33,730 nucleotides of DNA from Nitrosomonas sp. (lineage in GTDB: Bacteria; Pseudomonadota; Gammaproteobacteria; Burkholderiales; Nitrosomonadaceae): positions 1 to 33,730 of the forward strand of contig JAJFJJ010000049.1 of NCBI GenBank assembly GCA_021774195.1, read 5' to 3'. Below the pieces are notes generated by a model, which ran no database searches, was not told the origin of the DNA, and saw only the letters and a program-made list of their open reading frames with translations. Shown in pieces: positions 19,064 to 27,724 of this stretch. Within the stretch, counting starts at the first letter, position 1. Each line of letters opens with the position of its first letter. The translations under genes were made by a program, and so were the position numbers.

Positions 19064-19079
19064 AAATTCACCTAATCTT

Positions 19080-19607
19080 TTATTGAGAATTCTTTACGAA
19101 ATCAACTAATCTTTGGTAAGTAAACAAGTAGTCCTGTCCTTTCAGCGGAGTATGACACTGAACACAATTTAAGTCATTATCTTTTACGGTCCCATCAGGA
19201 TTATAAACTGCAAACCCCCAATCGCCAGTACGATTTTCAGCCGGAAAACTGGCATCCCATTCATCTTGTTTCTCCATCACAGCAACAGCGGCCAGTGCAT
19301 CAATTTCAAATAACCCATCATCACCTGCAACCGGTTTGCCGTCGGCATCTGTCTTGGTACTGTATATTTCCATCACCACAACAGAACCTGATGCACCACT
19401 TTCACCTTGTGTATAGCCTGAAATTGTAGCTTCATTGGCATATAACTTGGCGACCTGAGTCTGATTGGCACGATTGGCTGTCGCGTATTTAGTAAAAGAT
19501 TCTTCATAGCCCACCGGGAATTTGACATGTTCCGGGTCGCCACCACTGAAAGCAGTCAATGGTGTGAATGCAATAATTGCAGCAACTGTGGTTAACGCAT
19601 ATTTCAT
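19080..19607 (-). CDS. Cytochrome P460-family protein (secreted c-type haem)
   Basis: A 175-aa exported protein (signal peptide MKYALTTVAAIIAFTPLTAF) of the cytochrome P460 / cytochrome c'-beta family. One haem-binding motif CVQCH is at residues 148-152 near the C-terminus, preceded by the family segment GDWGFAVYNPDG. True P460 of ammonia oxidisers oxidises hydroxylamine and has a lysine cross-linked to the haem. Lys54, Lys85 and Lys91 are the central lysines here, and I cannot tell by eye whether one occupies that position. It could therefore be P460 or the non-cross-linked c'-beta type, which binds NO. AAGGAG precedes the ATG, and the DUF6164 gene is 14 bases upstream in the same operon. 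Confidence 0.85.
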   Translation of the reverse strand: MKYALTTVAAIIAFTPLTAFSGGDPEHVKFPVGYEESFTKYATANRANQTQVAKLYANEATISGYTQGESGASGSVVVMEIYSTKTDADGKPVAGDDGLFEIDALAAVAVMEKQDEWDASFPAENRTGDWGFAVYNPDGTVKDNDLNCVQCHTPLKGQDYLFTYQRLVDFVKNSQ

Positions 19608-19621
19608 ATTTTTCTCCTTAG

Positions 19622-19987
19622 TTAACTTCCTAAATCAATCACCAATTTTGCTGATAAATAAATCACCAGTAATGCAAGTCCCAAATGAACAGCAAACCGA
19701 ACGGGATGCTCTTTAACCGCATCAAAAAAGGTTCTATGCTTTCCTTCTTTTTTTAAACGGTCATATTCCGCCCTGACTCTGATACCTCGCTCCTTTTGGT
19801 ATTCATCCAATAATGCGCGCGCTTGTTTAAACTGTCCCGCATCTCTAAGCCATATGGCAGGCATTGAAACACCCCAGTTACCGGGCGATGTTTCATAAAA
19901 ATCAATATCATTATTGGTCAGTAATTCACGCACATCATCGGCTTCATCATCTGAAACGCCATTAAGCCTGAATAAAATTTTTGCCAT
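19622..19987 (-). CDS. DUF6164 family membrane protein
   Basis: A 121-aa protein. The N-terminal part (about 1-70; MAKILFRLNGVSDDEADDVRELL, then SPGNWGVSMPAIWLRD) resembles a small alpha/beta domain, and a charged linker follows. The C-terminus has one membrane segment (about 97-117, FAVHLGLALLVIYLSAKLVI). I recognise it as the DUF6164 family, whose function I do not know. It is the first gene of a two-gene unit with the cytochrome P460-family gene. A transposable element has inserted just 29 bases upstream of its start codon (22 to the target duplication), which must have moved the original promoter away or replaced it. Confidence 0.8.
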   Translation of the reverse strand: MAKILFRLNGVSDDEADDVRELLTNNDIDFYETSPGNWGVSMPAIWLRDAGQFKQARALLDEYQKERGIRVRAEYDRLKKEGKHRTFFDAVKEHPVRFAVHLGLALLVIYLSAKLVIDLGS

Positions 19988-20016
19988 TGGTAATCTTTTC
20001 TTGTGTTATTTTCTGG

Positions 20017-20158
20017 GTAACTATTCAGCTCACCCCTAGAATTCATCATTTCTGTGTTACAAAATGATCATTTACACGTGTAAACTCACATTTTGTGCCT
20101 TGAACTGATGAATTCTAGGGGCAATCTGAACAGTTACCGCAATGTGTTGAATAGTTAC
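20017..20158. mobile_element. Palindromic MITE, GTAAC family, copy 2 (perfect 8-base duplication)
   Basis: The 142-base element has 11-base perfect inverted ends (GTAACTATTCA at 20017-20027; its complement at 20148-20158). It is flanked by TTTTCTGG on both sides (20009-20016 and 20159-20166). An inner inverted repeat and the central TTTACACGTGTAAA make almost the whole element foldable into one hairpin. GTAA ends and 8-base duplications are the hallmark of IS66-family elements. It has no coding capacity. Confidence 0.9.
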
Positions 20159-20238
20159 TTTTCTGGTTGTTGTGCCTATTTTGGCACTGATGCTATCTTT
20201 GCACCCAATTAATTGTCAAGCTTTGCAACAAATACTTA

Positions 20239-21093
20239 ATGGATTTATTTAGTATGTCTAAGAAAAAAACAATATTAATAACAGGTTGTTCAAGTGGTAT
20301 TGGCTATTGTGTTGCCAAAGCACTACATCAACAGGGCTATCGTGTATTTGCCACGGCCAGAAAAGAGGAAAGTGTTGAGAAACTATTAGCAGAAGGACTG
20401 GAGAGCCTTTATCTAGACTTGACCGATTCCGATTCCATACGCCTAGCCTTTGATGAGGTAATGCGACGAACTGATGGAGAACTATATGCGTTATTTAACA
20501 ACGGCGCATATGGTTTACCGGGTGCCGTTGAAGATTTAAGTCGAAATGCTTTGCGGATACAATTTGAAACAAATGTTTTTGGTTGGCAAGAACTAACTAA
20601 TCTCGCGATACCGGTCATGCGAAAACAAGGCTACGGGCGTATTATTCAAAACAGTTCCGTTCTGGGTTTCGTATCCCTATCTTTTCGTGGTGCCTACAAT
20701 GCTTCAAAATACGCAATTGAAGGTTTAAGCGATACCATGCGTCTCGAACTCAGGGGCAGCAATATTTTTGTCAGTTTGATAGAACCCGGCCCTATAGCCA
20801 GTCAATTCAGAATCAACTCAGTCAAGGCATTGGCAAAATATGTGGATATTGATAACAGCTTGCATCACGAAAGATATCGAAAAGTGTTAAAACGACTTAA
20901 TACAAAAGGTCCAGCGGTTCCTTTCACCTTACCACCAGAAGCCGTATTAAAACGAGTCATTCACGCATTAGAAGCCCCAAAACCAAAGCCACGCTACTAT
21001 GTCACATTCCCAACCTATTTGTTTGGTGTTCTAAAACGCATACTCAGTACGCGTGTACTGGATGTCATTCTGGCAAAATCAAGTAATAATTAG
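20239..21093 (+). CDS. Short-chain dehydrogenase/reductase (SDR)
   Basis: A 284-aa classical SDR enzyme using NAD(P)H. The cofactor motif TGCSSGIG is near residues 15-22, the conserved NNGAYG block follows mid-protein, and the catalytic Ser and YxxxK are in QNSSVLGF and YNASKYAIEG. The C-terminal part (PKPKPRYYVTFPTY) is common in SDRs of the type acting on lipids or retinoid-like substrates, but the substrate cannot be read here. The start may also be the ATG at 20254 (MSKKKTILITG), since neither has a good ribosome binding site. The stop codon lies in the target duplication of a transposable element. Confidence 0.88.
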   Translation: MDLFSMSKKKTILITGCSSGIGYCVAKALHQQGYRVFATARKEESVEKLLAEGLESLYLDLTDSDSIRLAFDEVMRRTDGELYALFNNGAYGLPGAVEDLSRNALRIQFETNVFGWQELTNLAIPVMRKQGYGRIIQNSSVLGFVSLSFRGAYNASKYAIEGLSDTMRLELRGSNIFVSLIEPGPIASQFRINSVKALAKYVDIDNSLHHERYRKVLKRLNTKGPAVPFTLPPEAVLKRVIHALEAPKPKPRYYVTFPTYLFGVLKRILSTRVLDVILAKSSNN

Positions 21094-21242
21094 GTAACTA
21101 TTCAGCTTGTCCCTAGATCCCACCATTTCTGCGTTACAAAATAATCATTTACACGAGTAAACTAACATTTTGCGCCTTGAACTGATGAGATCTAAGGACA
21201 ATCAGAACAGTTCCTGCAATACGCAATACACTGACTGGTAAC
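21094..21242. mobile_element. Palindromic MITE, GTAAC family, copy 3 (7/8 duplication)
   Basis: A 149-base copy starts on the base after the SDR stop codon with GTAACTATTCAGCTTGTCCC and ends TGACTGGTAAC. The flanks are ATAATTAG (21086-21093) and ATAATGAG (21243-21250), equal in 7 of 8 bases. It carries a 7-base internal repetition (ACGCAAT region) not seen in the other copies, which explains its greater length. Confidence 0.82.
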
Positions 21243-21261
21243 ATAATGAGTAGACAAAAAA

Positions 21262-21290
21262 ACACCTCATTAATTATCTTAATGAGGTGT
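21262..21290 (-). terminator. Rho-independent terminator of the outer-membrane barrel gene
   Basis: ACACCTCATTAA and TTAATGAGGTGT form a perfect 12-bp stem with a 5-base loop. On the minus strand the stem is followed by seven T residues, a classical intrinsic terminator about 130 bases after the barrel gene. Confidence 0.88.
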
Positions 21291-21418
21291 AAAGGCTTCG
21301 TCACGAACTCATACATACTACGGGTGAAACTACAACAAGGAGAATTAAATCTCTAATGTTTTACTACTCAAATCAAATAAAGTTCTTTTATCAGAATTTA
21401 TAATTTAACGAATCTTGT

Positions 21419-22288
21419 TTAGAAACCGATACCAACATAACCACCAGCAGTCATACCATCGACTCTTACGCCATCGGTAGGTCCTGTGGTCAAGTTATAA
21501 CGACCTTCCATACCAACATAAAAATCTTTCCAAACGTTGTATTCTAAACCTGCACCAAACATGATGCCCGGCGCTAAATAGGTAACGGACTCAGTCGTTG
21601 GGCTAACCACATGAAGTGCCAAACCGCCAGGAATAATCCATGGTCTAATTTTTGATCCTTCCATGAATTTAATTTTTGGCGCCGCTGTTAAGGTAAATTG
21701 ACTCACTGTAACAGTACGTGGGTTCAATGAACCGCCCGCCAATTGAGTCGGCGCATTCGCCAATGCGTTACCTTGAACCTTATCGCCAAACTCTTTGTAC
21801 TCAAACATCAACTCAGCCAGAACAGAAGTTCTTGGTAAGAAACCCCATGCATCGTCGGTCAGATTCCAATCAAGCCCAGCACCAACATAAAAACCATCTT
21901 TGTCTGCCCGGTCTTGTGCGCCAACTGGTGCGACATTACTGGCTATACTAGAGCCAGTGCGAGTATCCATTGCGTGTGTAAAACCGCCACGGAAAAATAC
22001 TCTGTGTCCTTTCTTTACATCAGCACTACCCGTTGATGCTGCTGCACGTTTCTCTAAATTAGCATTACTTTGTTCAATACTATTTACCTTTTGTACAGTT
22101 TGCGAAGATTCTGATTTGATTTTTTCTAATTCAGCCTGAATGGCTTGCAAACTTTGTTCCAACTGCTGAATACGCTGTGCGGACCCATCTCCATTAGCTA
22201 ACGCCTGTGGTGCGACCATTGCTGCAGCAATAACCAGCGAACTGGCAGCAACACGGATTGTCCGTGTTCTGTCAAAAATATTTTTCAT
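21419..22288 (-). CDS. Outer-membrane beta-barrel protein with N-terminal coiled coil
   Basis: A 289-aa exported protein. It has a long signal peptide ending near APQALA-NG, then a coiled coil (about 36-85: IQQLEQSLQAIQAELEKIK), then a barrel domain of alternating strands ending in the aromatic GGYVGIGF, whose terminal Phe is the sorting signal for BAM-dependent insertion. The coiled coil before the barrel is like that of porins anchored or trimerised in the periplasm. A strong GGAGGA precedes the ATG, and it has its own terminator, so it is a single-gene unit. Ligand or pore role is unknown. Confidence 0.82.
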   Translation of the reverse strand: MKNIFDRTRTIRVAASSLVIAAAMVAPQALANGDGSAQRIQQLEQSLQAIQAELEKIKSESSQTVQKVNSIEQSNANLEKRAAASTGSADVKKGHRVFFRGGFTHAMDTRTGSSIASNVAPVGAQDRADKDGFYVGAGLDWNLTDDAWGFLPRTSVLAELMFEYKEFGDKVQGNALANAPTQLAGGSLNPRTVTVSQFTLTAAPKIKFMEGSKIRPWIIPGGLALHVVSPTTESVTYLAPGIMFGAGLEYNVWKDFYVGMEGRYNLTTGPTDGVRVDGMTAGGYVGIGF

Positions 22289-22464
22289 TCAATCCTCCTT
22301 TAATACTTATTTAATTGGTGGTGTATATTATTTGTTTTCTTATTTTCTTATTACTAACTGCTTGCTCTTTAATAGCTTCGCATGATAGAAAATCATTGTT
22401 CAAGAAAGTTTGATCTTAATCAAGGTAATAGTAATTAACAGCAAATATTCAACAAAAAAGAGAC

Positions 22465-23157
22465 ATGATTCCTTTGCTTTCAACACGCGCACCTTTTCCA
22501 CCATTAGAAACAGCACTACAAGAACCCAATGGTTTATTAGCTGCTGGAGGCGATCTTTCTGTTGAACGTCTGTTAAATGCCTACCGAATGGGGATCTTTC
22601 CTTGGTTTAATGAGGATGAACCAATCCTTTGGTGGAGCCCTGATCCACGCATGGTGTTATATCCCAATGAATTAAAAATTTCCCGTTCATTGCGTAAAAC
22701 AGTTAAGAAAAACCAATTCAAAATTTACTTCGATCGTCATTTCAATCAAGTCATGCACGCTTGCGCTGCACCCCGTAGTGGGCAGCCCGGAACTTGGATA
22801 CACCCGGAAATGATCACCGCTTATAACGAACTACATCAAATGGGGTATGCACACTCAGTAGAAGTTTTAATGGATGATTCGCTGGTTGGCGGACTTTATG
22901 GCGTCGCATTGGGAAAAGTTTTTTTCGGTGAATCAATGTTTTCTAAAGTTACCGATGCTTCTAAAGTCGCATTTGTTTATTTAGTCAAACAATTGCAAGA
23001 CCAGGGGTTTGAATTAATTGATTGCCAGGTTAAAACCACACATTTGGCTTCCTTGGGCGCACGTGAAATACCTAGAGCCGAATTTAGTCAGCACCTTTAT
23101 ACTTTAATACCGCATATTGATAAAGGTAACAGGTGGCACACTGACCAAACAAACTAA
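22465..23157 (+). CDS. aat: Leucyl/phenylalanyl-tRNA-protein transferase
   Basis: Aat adds Leu or Phe to proteins with N-terminal Arg or Lys and so marks them for ClpSAP degradation by the bacterial N-degron pathway. The 230-aa protein has the family blocks [41 protein letters not shown] and [20 protein letters not shown]. Upstream GAG is a poor ribosome binding site. It stands alone on the plus strand, facing the convergent flavin monooxygenase gene. Confidence 0.95.
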   Translation: MIPLLSTRAPFPPLETALQEPNGLLAAGGDLSVERLLNAYRMGIFPWFNEDEPILWWSPDPRMVLYPNELKISRSLRKTVKKNQFKIYFDRHFNQVMHACAAPRSGQPGTWIHPEMITAYNELHQMGYAHSVEVLMDDSLVGGLYGVALGKVFFGESMFSKVTDASKVAFVYLVKQLQDQGFELIDCQVKTTHLASLGAREIPRAEFSQHLYTLIPHIDKGNRWHTDQTN

Positions 23158-23205
23158 TCATTAACATAACTAAATAATTGCTTTCACTCACAAAACCATA
23201 CTCAT

Positions 23206-24507
23206 TTAAACCTTAGTTCGACGTAATTGGCACTCGAGCCAACGTTTGTAGGGAAAGAAATCGACTTGAATCGTGTGGCGGGTGGAAGAGACATAACGAT
23301 TGGCAAGGGCAGTCTGATCATTGATAATTGCTCGAATCATTTTGTCATATGTCGGCAGGTTCAATCGACCCGAAATAAGGCCTGCCACCCATTTGGCCTG
23401 TAGTTCCGCCAAGGGCATAATCGCACCCAGCGGCTGAATCAGACCGATAAAATAGAGCCCGGGATGGTCAGGATGAACAACCTTGCCATATAGATCGATT
23501 CGATTCTCCGTGGTTGAAATCAAATCATCACTAAGGAACGGAAAGCAAATCTGATAGCCAGTGGCGCATATGAGAACATCGACCGTCTCGCGACTGCTAT
23601 CAGTAAAGATGATCTCGGATCTATTGAGACGCTCCACAGCCGGTTTCGGAATGACTTTGCCTGCTTTTACTAGCGGCAGTAGCTCAGTTGATAAAGTCGG
23701 ATGCTCGGTGAGGATCCTAGTTGGCGGCACGGGCATAACAGTGCTAGATTGCCGACCGCGGCTTAACCAGACCAGCAAAGAAAAAAGAACTTGTTGTACA
23801 CAGAATGGAAATCTGGAAAAAAAAGGGGTTGTCCATTTATCGGTCGGTCGGCCAAGCAGATAACGAGGAATAACATGCGCGCCGCGACGACTCGCCAGGA
23901 AAGTTTGGGCCGCAACCGGTGCCACATCACAGGCAATGTCAACGCCAGAATTGCCGACGCCCAAGATTAATACGTTTTTGTTCTTGAAATCATCAGGATT
24001 ACGATACTGACATGAATGAATTGTTTCACCATCGAATTTGCCTGGGAAATTGGGCATCTTAGGCTGCCAGTGGTGACCGTTGCACACCAGCACAGCGGTA
24101 TAAGTATTTGTTTTCCTGATACCGGAATCCAAGTTTTCCGTACTGACTTTGTAACCACCATCAAGAAGCGGTTCTACGTGGTTAACACGTGTTCGGAAAC
24201 ACACCAGAGAAATAAGCCCAAAGTGCTCAGCGTAGCGCTCGAAGTACTCAAGTACCTGGCTGTGATGCGGGTAATTCGGGAAATCCTCCGGCATGGGAAA
24301 ATCTGAAAAGGCCATCCGATCTTTAGAGGTATCGATGTGCAACGAATCATACGCCGCAGAACATCCGTTATCGTTGTTATAATGCCAAAGACCACCAATT
24401 CCAGAGCCCATTTCGAACCAGTCAAAAGTGATGGCATTTTCATGAAGTGTCTTGGCGGCTGTAAGACCAGAAGCCCCTGCGCCGATAATGCAGATTTTAT
24501 GCGTCAT
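23206..24507 (-). CDS. Flavin-containing monooxygenase
   Basis: A 433-aa flavoprotein of the FMO/Baeyer-Villiger type. The FAD-binding motif GAGASG is at residues 9-14 (CIIGAGASGLTAAKTL), the FMO signature region is FDGETIHSCQYR, and the second dinucleotide motif LGVGNSGVDIA (NADPH) follows it. The C-terminal block ATGYQICFPFL is also typical. Such enzymes insert oxygen into N- or S-containing or ketone substrates; the substrate here is unknown. It converges with aat and diverges from lnt. Confidence 0.88.
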   Translation of the reverse strand: MTHKICIIGAGASGLTAAKTLHENAITFDWFEMGSGIGGLWHYNNDNGCSAAYDSLHIDTSKDRMAFSDFPMPEDFPNYPHHSQVLEYFERYAEHFGLISLVCFRTRVNHVEPLLDGGYKVSTENLDSGIRKTNTYTAVLVCNGHHWQPKMPNFPGKFDGETIHSCQYRNPDDFKNKNVLILGVGNSGVDIACDVAPVAAQTFLASRRGAHVIPRYLLGRPTDKWTTPFFSRFPFCVQQVLFSLLVWLSRGRQSSTVMPVPPTRILTEHPTLSTELLPLVKAGKVIPKPAVERLNRSEIIFTDSSRETVDVLICATGYQICFPFLSDDLISTTENRIDLYGKVVHPDHPGLYFIGLIQPLGAIMPLAELQAKWVAGLISGRLNLPTYDKMIRAIINDQTALANRYVSSTRHTIQVDFFPYKRWLECQLRRTKV

Positions 24508-24543
24508 GTGTTAAACAGTTTTTAATGAATCTAAGTTCTTCAG

Positions 24544-24574
24544 TTGACAGTACCCTAATCCTTAAATTTATAAT
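24544..24574 (+). promoter_or_regulatory. Candidate sigma-70 promoter of lnt
   Basis: TTGACA (24544-24549) and TATAAT (24569-24574) both match consensus perfectly with 19 bases between them, which is slightly long. They lie about 110 bases before lnt and read in its direction. Confidence 0.5.
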
Positions 24575-24681
24575 GAAAAATCTGAGTTTATTGTGACATC
24601 ACTATCTTGAATAGTTGATTCATCGCCACATCGCTTTATTACAAGGTAATATACGCAGCAACAAACAAACTAACAATTATT

Positions 24682-26208
24682 TTGAAGAACTTCCGCATAA
24701 AATTATTCATCACCTTCCTTCTGGGCATGATTACGGTGCTCGGTTTTGCGCCTTTTCACCTGTTCTTTTTACCGGTGATCACATTAGCGTTATTGTTCCG
24801 GTCATGGCATCGCAGTACCACACCCAAACAGGCGGCGTTATTGGGATTTTCATTCGGTATGGGGCTATTTCTCGCTGGAATATCCTGGGTTTATGTCAGT
24901 ATGCATGAATTTGGCAATATGCCGATGCCCCTCGCAGGGACTGCTGTGATTCTGTTATGCATGTATTTGGCCTTATATCCAGCTGTAAATGGCTGGGTTA
25001 TTGGGAAATTGCACCAATTGCACATCGGTACACCTTTTGCCTGGATGATGACGGCTACCGCGTTGTGGATTATCTTTGAATGGCTGCGCGGCAGTTTGAT
25101 TACTGGGTTTCCCTGGTTGGTAATGGGTTATACCCAAGTGCCGATTAGTCCGCTGGTGGGATTTGCGCCGGTGATTGGGGTTTATGGCGTATCGCTACTG
25201 GTGGTACTCAGTGCGGCTTTGTTATTTCTGTGTTTTGAAAAGGGTATCAGGCGTTGGCGCTATGGTCTGGTTCTCGGCATGATTTGGGTGAGTGGCTTTG
25301 GTTTGCAGCAAATCAATTGGGTTAAACCGATTGGCGAGCCGATCAGTGTCAGTTTGTTACAGGGCAATATTGCGCAGGATATGAAATGGCGTGAAGATTA
25401 TATCGCTCAAACCATGAAGATTTATGCGGACCTTGTTTTGGAAAGTAAAACACGCTTGATTGTAACGCCTGAAGTTTCTCTGCCGCTTTTTAGTCATTTC
25501 GTACCCAGAGATTATCTAGATCCTCTTGCCGAACATGCCAAAAAATACGATGGTGATGTGTTGATTGGCATGGTGGAAATGGATCCCAACGGGACAGATG
25601 ACTATTACAACACCATGTTTAGCTTCGGTTCGTCACCGGAGCAGCTTTACCGCAAGCATCATCTGGTGCCATTCGGCGAGTTCATTCCATTTGAACCCAT
25701 TTTTGGCTGGTTTATCCGCATGATGGAAGTTCCATTAGGGAATCTTAATATTGCACGTGGCAGTATCGACCAACAACCACTGGACTTAGCGGGACAAAAA
25801 GTAGCCGTCAACATATGCTATGAAGATGTTTTCGGAGAAGAAATCATTTATCAGCTGCCACAAGCCACCATGTTGGTGAATGTCAGTAATGATGCCTGGT
25901 TTGGCCGCTCCATCGGGCCACAACAACATTTGCAATTTTCACAAATGCGCGCCTTGGAAACCGGACGTTATATGTTGCGGTCAACCAATACCGGGATAAC
26001 CGCCATTATTAATGAACGTGGCATCATCGATCAAAAAATAGAAATCTATACCACCGCAGCGCTACATGGCATGGCACAAGGATTCACCGGAACCACACCC
26101 TATGTGCGCACCGGCAACTATCTAGCGCTGGGATTAGCCGCTTTGTTTTTATCTATTGGATTGATATCAGCTTTTCGTCACAAACAATCTAAAAAATCTA
26201 CTCATTGA
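24682..26208 (+). CDS. lnt: Apolipoprotein N-acyltransferase
   Basis: Lnt adds the third acyl chain to the N-terminal cysteine of lipoproteins in the inner membrane. The 508-aa protein has an N-terminal set of about six membrane segments, a nitrilase-like domain and a C-terminal membrane segment. The catalytic triad is visible as Glu264 (VTPEVSLPLF), Lys325 (YRKHHLVPFGEF) and Cys379 (VNICYEDVFGE). The start is TTG at 24682, because the next in-frame ATG would remove the first membrane segment and no ATG lies upstream in frame. In many relatives a corC-type gene precedes lnt, but none is here. Confidence 0.93.
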   Translation: MKNFRIKLFITFLLGMITVLGFAPFHLFFLPVITLALLFRSWHRSTTPKQAALLGFSFGMGLFLAGISWVYVSMHEFGNMPMPLAGTAVILLCMYLALYPAVNGWVIGKLHQLHIGTPFAWMMTATALWIIFEWLRGSLITGFPWLVMGYTQVPISPLVGFAPVIGVYGVSLLVVLSAALLFLCFEKGIRRWRYGLVLGMIWVSGFGLQQINWVKPIGEPISVSLLQGNIAQDMKWREDYIAQTMKIYADLVLESKTRLIVTPEVSLPLFSHFVPRDYLDPLAEHAKKYDGDVLIGMVEMDPNGTDDYYNTMFSFGSSPEQLYRKHHLVPFGEFIPFEPIFGWFIRMMEVPLGNLNIARGSIDQQPLDLAGQKVAVNICYEDVFGEEIIYQLPQATMLVNVSNDAWFGRSIGPQQHLQFSQMRALETGRYMLRSTNTGITAIINERGIIDQKIEIYTTAALHGMAQGFTGTTPYVRTGNYLALGLAALFLSIGLISAFRHKQSKKSTH

Positions 26209-26557
26209 AGTCCCCTGGTAAATTGTTATTTATTTCGTAGCATTGACGCCATCCCATTTTCTTGATCCGAAAGAATCGTCCGTATATTGCAATTACAGTA
26301 CTCAATTCACATTGAAATACAAAATATAAGCAAAGATTTACCGTCAAGATTACATCGATAAAATAGTAGTTTTAGCTTTCCAGCATTAGCTGAAAACTAA
26401 CTAGACGGCATACTAGGATCTCCTAAGTTTAAGTTTTTCCTAATCCAAGTAATGCATTACATCCAAATTGATTTATAATCCACTATTCATTAAAGTAAGT
26501 TAAGCATAACTTTAGTATTTTTCGCACAAGCTTGTTAGCAAGAAAGGGAGATCATCA
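26209..26557. other. 349-base leader region of the pnt operon
   Basis: There is no gene. A hairpin (26367-26377 with 26388-26399, TAGTTTTAGCT) may end lnt transcription. A TATAAT at 26474-26479 is the best -10 box, but its -35 (around 26451) is poor. GGGAG stands 10-11 bases before the pntAA ATG. Confidence 0.45.
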
Positions 26558-27682
26558 ATGCATATAGGCATACCCGCAGAGATTCGCGGGGGAGAGACGC
26601 GTGTCGCGGCTACACCGGAGACCGTAAAAAAATTTACTGCAAAGGGCATTCATGTAGTATCCGTGCAATCTGGCGCTGGTGCTGGCGCAAGTATACCGGA
26701 TTCGGCATATGAAGAAGCGGGGGCAAAAATAGTTGCTGACGCAACAGCGTTATACAGCCAATCTGAAATTGTACTGAAGGTGAGGGGGCCTGAATCCAGT
26801 GAATTAGCGTTAATACGCAAAGATGCTGTTTTAATTGGCCTTTTAGCACCACACAAATCAGATGGCATTGAAGCGTTGGCAAAATATGGTTTAACCGCAT
26901 TTTCCATGGAAAAATTACCGCGTATTACACGCGCTCAGAATATGGATGTGCTTTCTTCTCAGGCAAATATCGCAGGCTATAAATCAGTACTTATGGCGGC
27001 TGATGTTTATCAGAAATTTTTCCCCATGTTAATGACAGCGGCTGGCACGGTTAAGGCGGCTCGCGTTTTGATATTAGGTGCAGGTGTTGCGGGCCTACAA
27101 GCGATTGCAACAGCAAAGCGGTTGGGTGCAGTTGTGGAATCGTTTGATGTGCGCCCTGCTGCGAAAGAGCAGGTTGAGAGTCTGGGGGGGAAATTTATTG
27201 AAGTGCCTCTCAGTGATGAAGAAAAAGAAAAAGCGGAAACCGCCGGCGGCTATGCAACTGAGATGTCTGAGGATTATAAGCGTCGTCAAGGTGAATTAGT
27301 ACATGAACGTGCGATTGCGGCGGATGTTATTATTACAACAGCCTTGATTCCTGGGCGTCCTGCTCCCGTTTTGATTAAAGAAGAAACTGTGCAAGCAATG
27401 AAACCAGGCTCAGTTATTGTGGATATGGCTGTCGAAGCAGGTGGTAATTGTCCTTTATCTGAACTGGACAAAACAGTTGTTAAGCATGGGGTGCATTTGA
27501 TTGGTATCGCCAACATTCCAGGACTGGTAGCAACTGATTCCAGCGCGTTATATGCACGTAATTTAATGAACTTTCTAAATTTGATGCTTGATCCGGAAAC
27601 TGGAGCGCTCAAACTGGATCGTGAAGATGAAATTATTGCCGGAACGCTGGTTTGCACAAACGGTGAAATGATTAATAATTGA
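26558..27682 (+). CDS. pntA: NAD(P) transhydrogenase subunit alpha, part 1 (PntAA)
   Basis: This is the soluble NAD(H)-binding domain I of proton-translocating transhydrogenase (374 aa). The Rossmann motif GAGVAGLQAIATAKRLGA starts at residue 174, and the block MKPGSVIVDMAVEAGGNCP closes the NAD site. In E. coli this domain is fused to membrane segments. Here those segments are on a separate gene, as in Rhodospirillum-type three-gene systems. It leads a pntAA-pntAB-pntB operon. The enzyme uses the proton gradient to make NADPH from NADH, which is relevant to a CO2-fixing chemolithotroph. Confidence 0.94.
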   Translation: MHIGIPAEIRGGETRVAATPETVKKFTAKGIHVVSVQSGAGAGASIPDSAYEEAGAKIVADATALYSQSEIVLKVRGPESSELALIRKDAVLIGLLAPHKSDGIEALAKYGLTAFSMEKLPRITRAQNMDVLSSQANIAGYKSVLMAADVYQKFFPMLMTAAGTVKAARVLILGAGVAGLQAIATAKRLGAVVESFDVRPAAKEQVESLGGKFIEVPLSDEEKEKAETAGGYATEMSEDYKRRQGELVHERAIAADVIITTALIPGRPAPVLIKEETVQAMKPGSVIVDMAVEAGGNCPLSELDKTVVKHGVHLIGIANIPGLVATDSSALYARNLMNFLNLMLDPETGALKLDREDEIIAGTLVCTNGEMINN

Positions 27683-27724
27683 TACGTTTAAGACGTACAG
27701 TTTACGAAATTATAAGGAGTAATC

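Larger units (their letters stand above)
18361..19079. other. 719-base gap between the multicopper oxidase operon and cytochrome P460 gene
   Basis: The gap holds the palindrome at 18399-18429, the CRP-like site, and a complete family A element (18584-18726). A 30-codon plus-strand frame (18814-18906) has GGAG 8 bases before its ATG but no recognisable similarity. A hairpin (19028-19063) lies beside the cytochrome gene. Nothing else in it looks coding. Confidence 0.6.

Noticed and set aside
20009-21250. Two MITE copies flanking the SDR gene as a possible composite transposon
   Set aside because: Each copy has its own 8-base target duplication, so they inserted separately and did not move the gene together.
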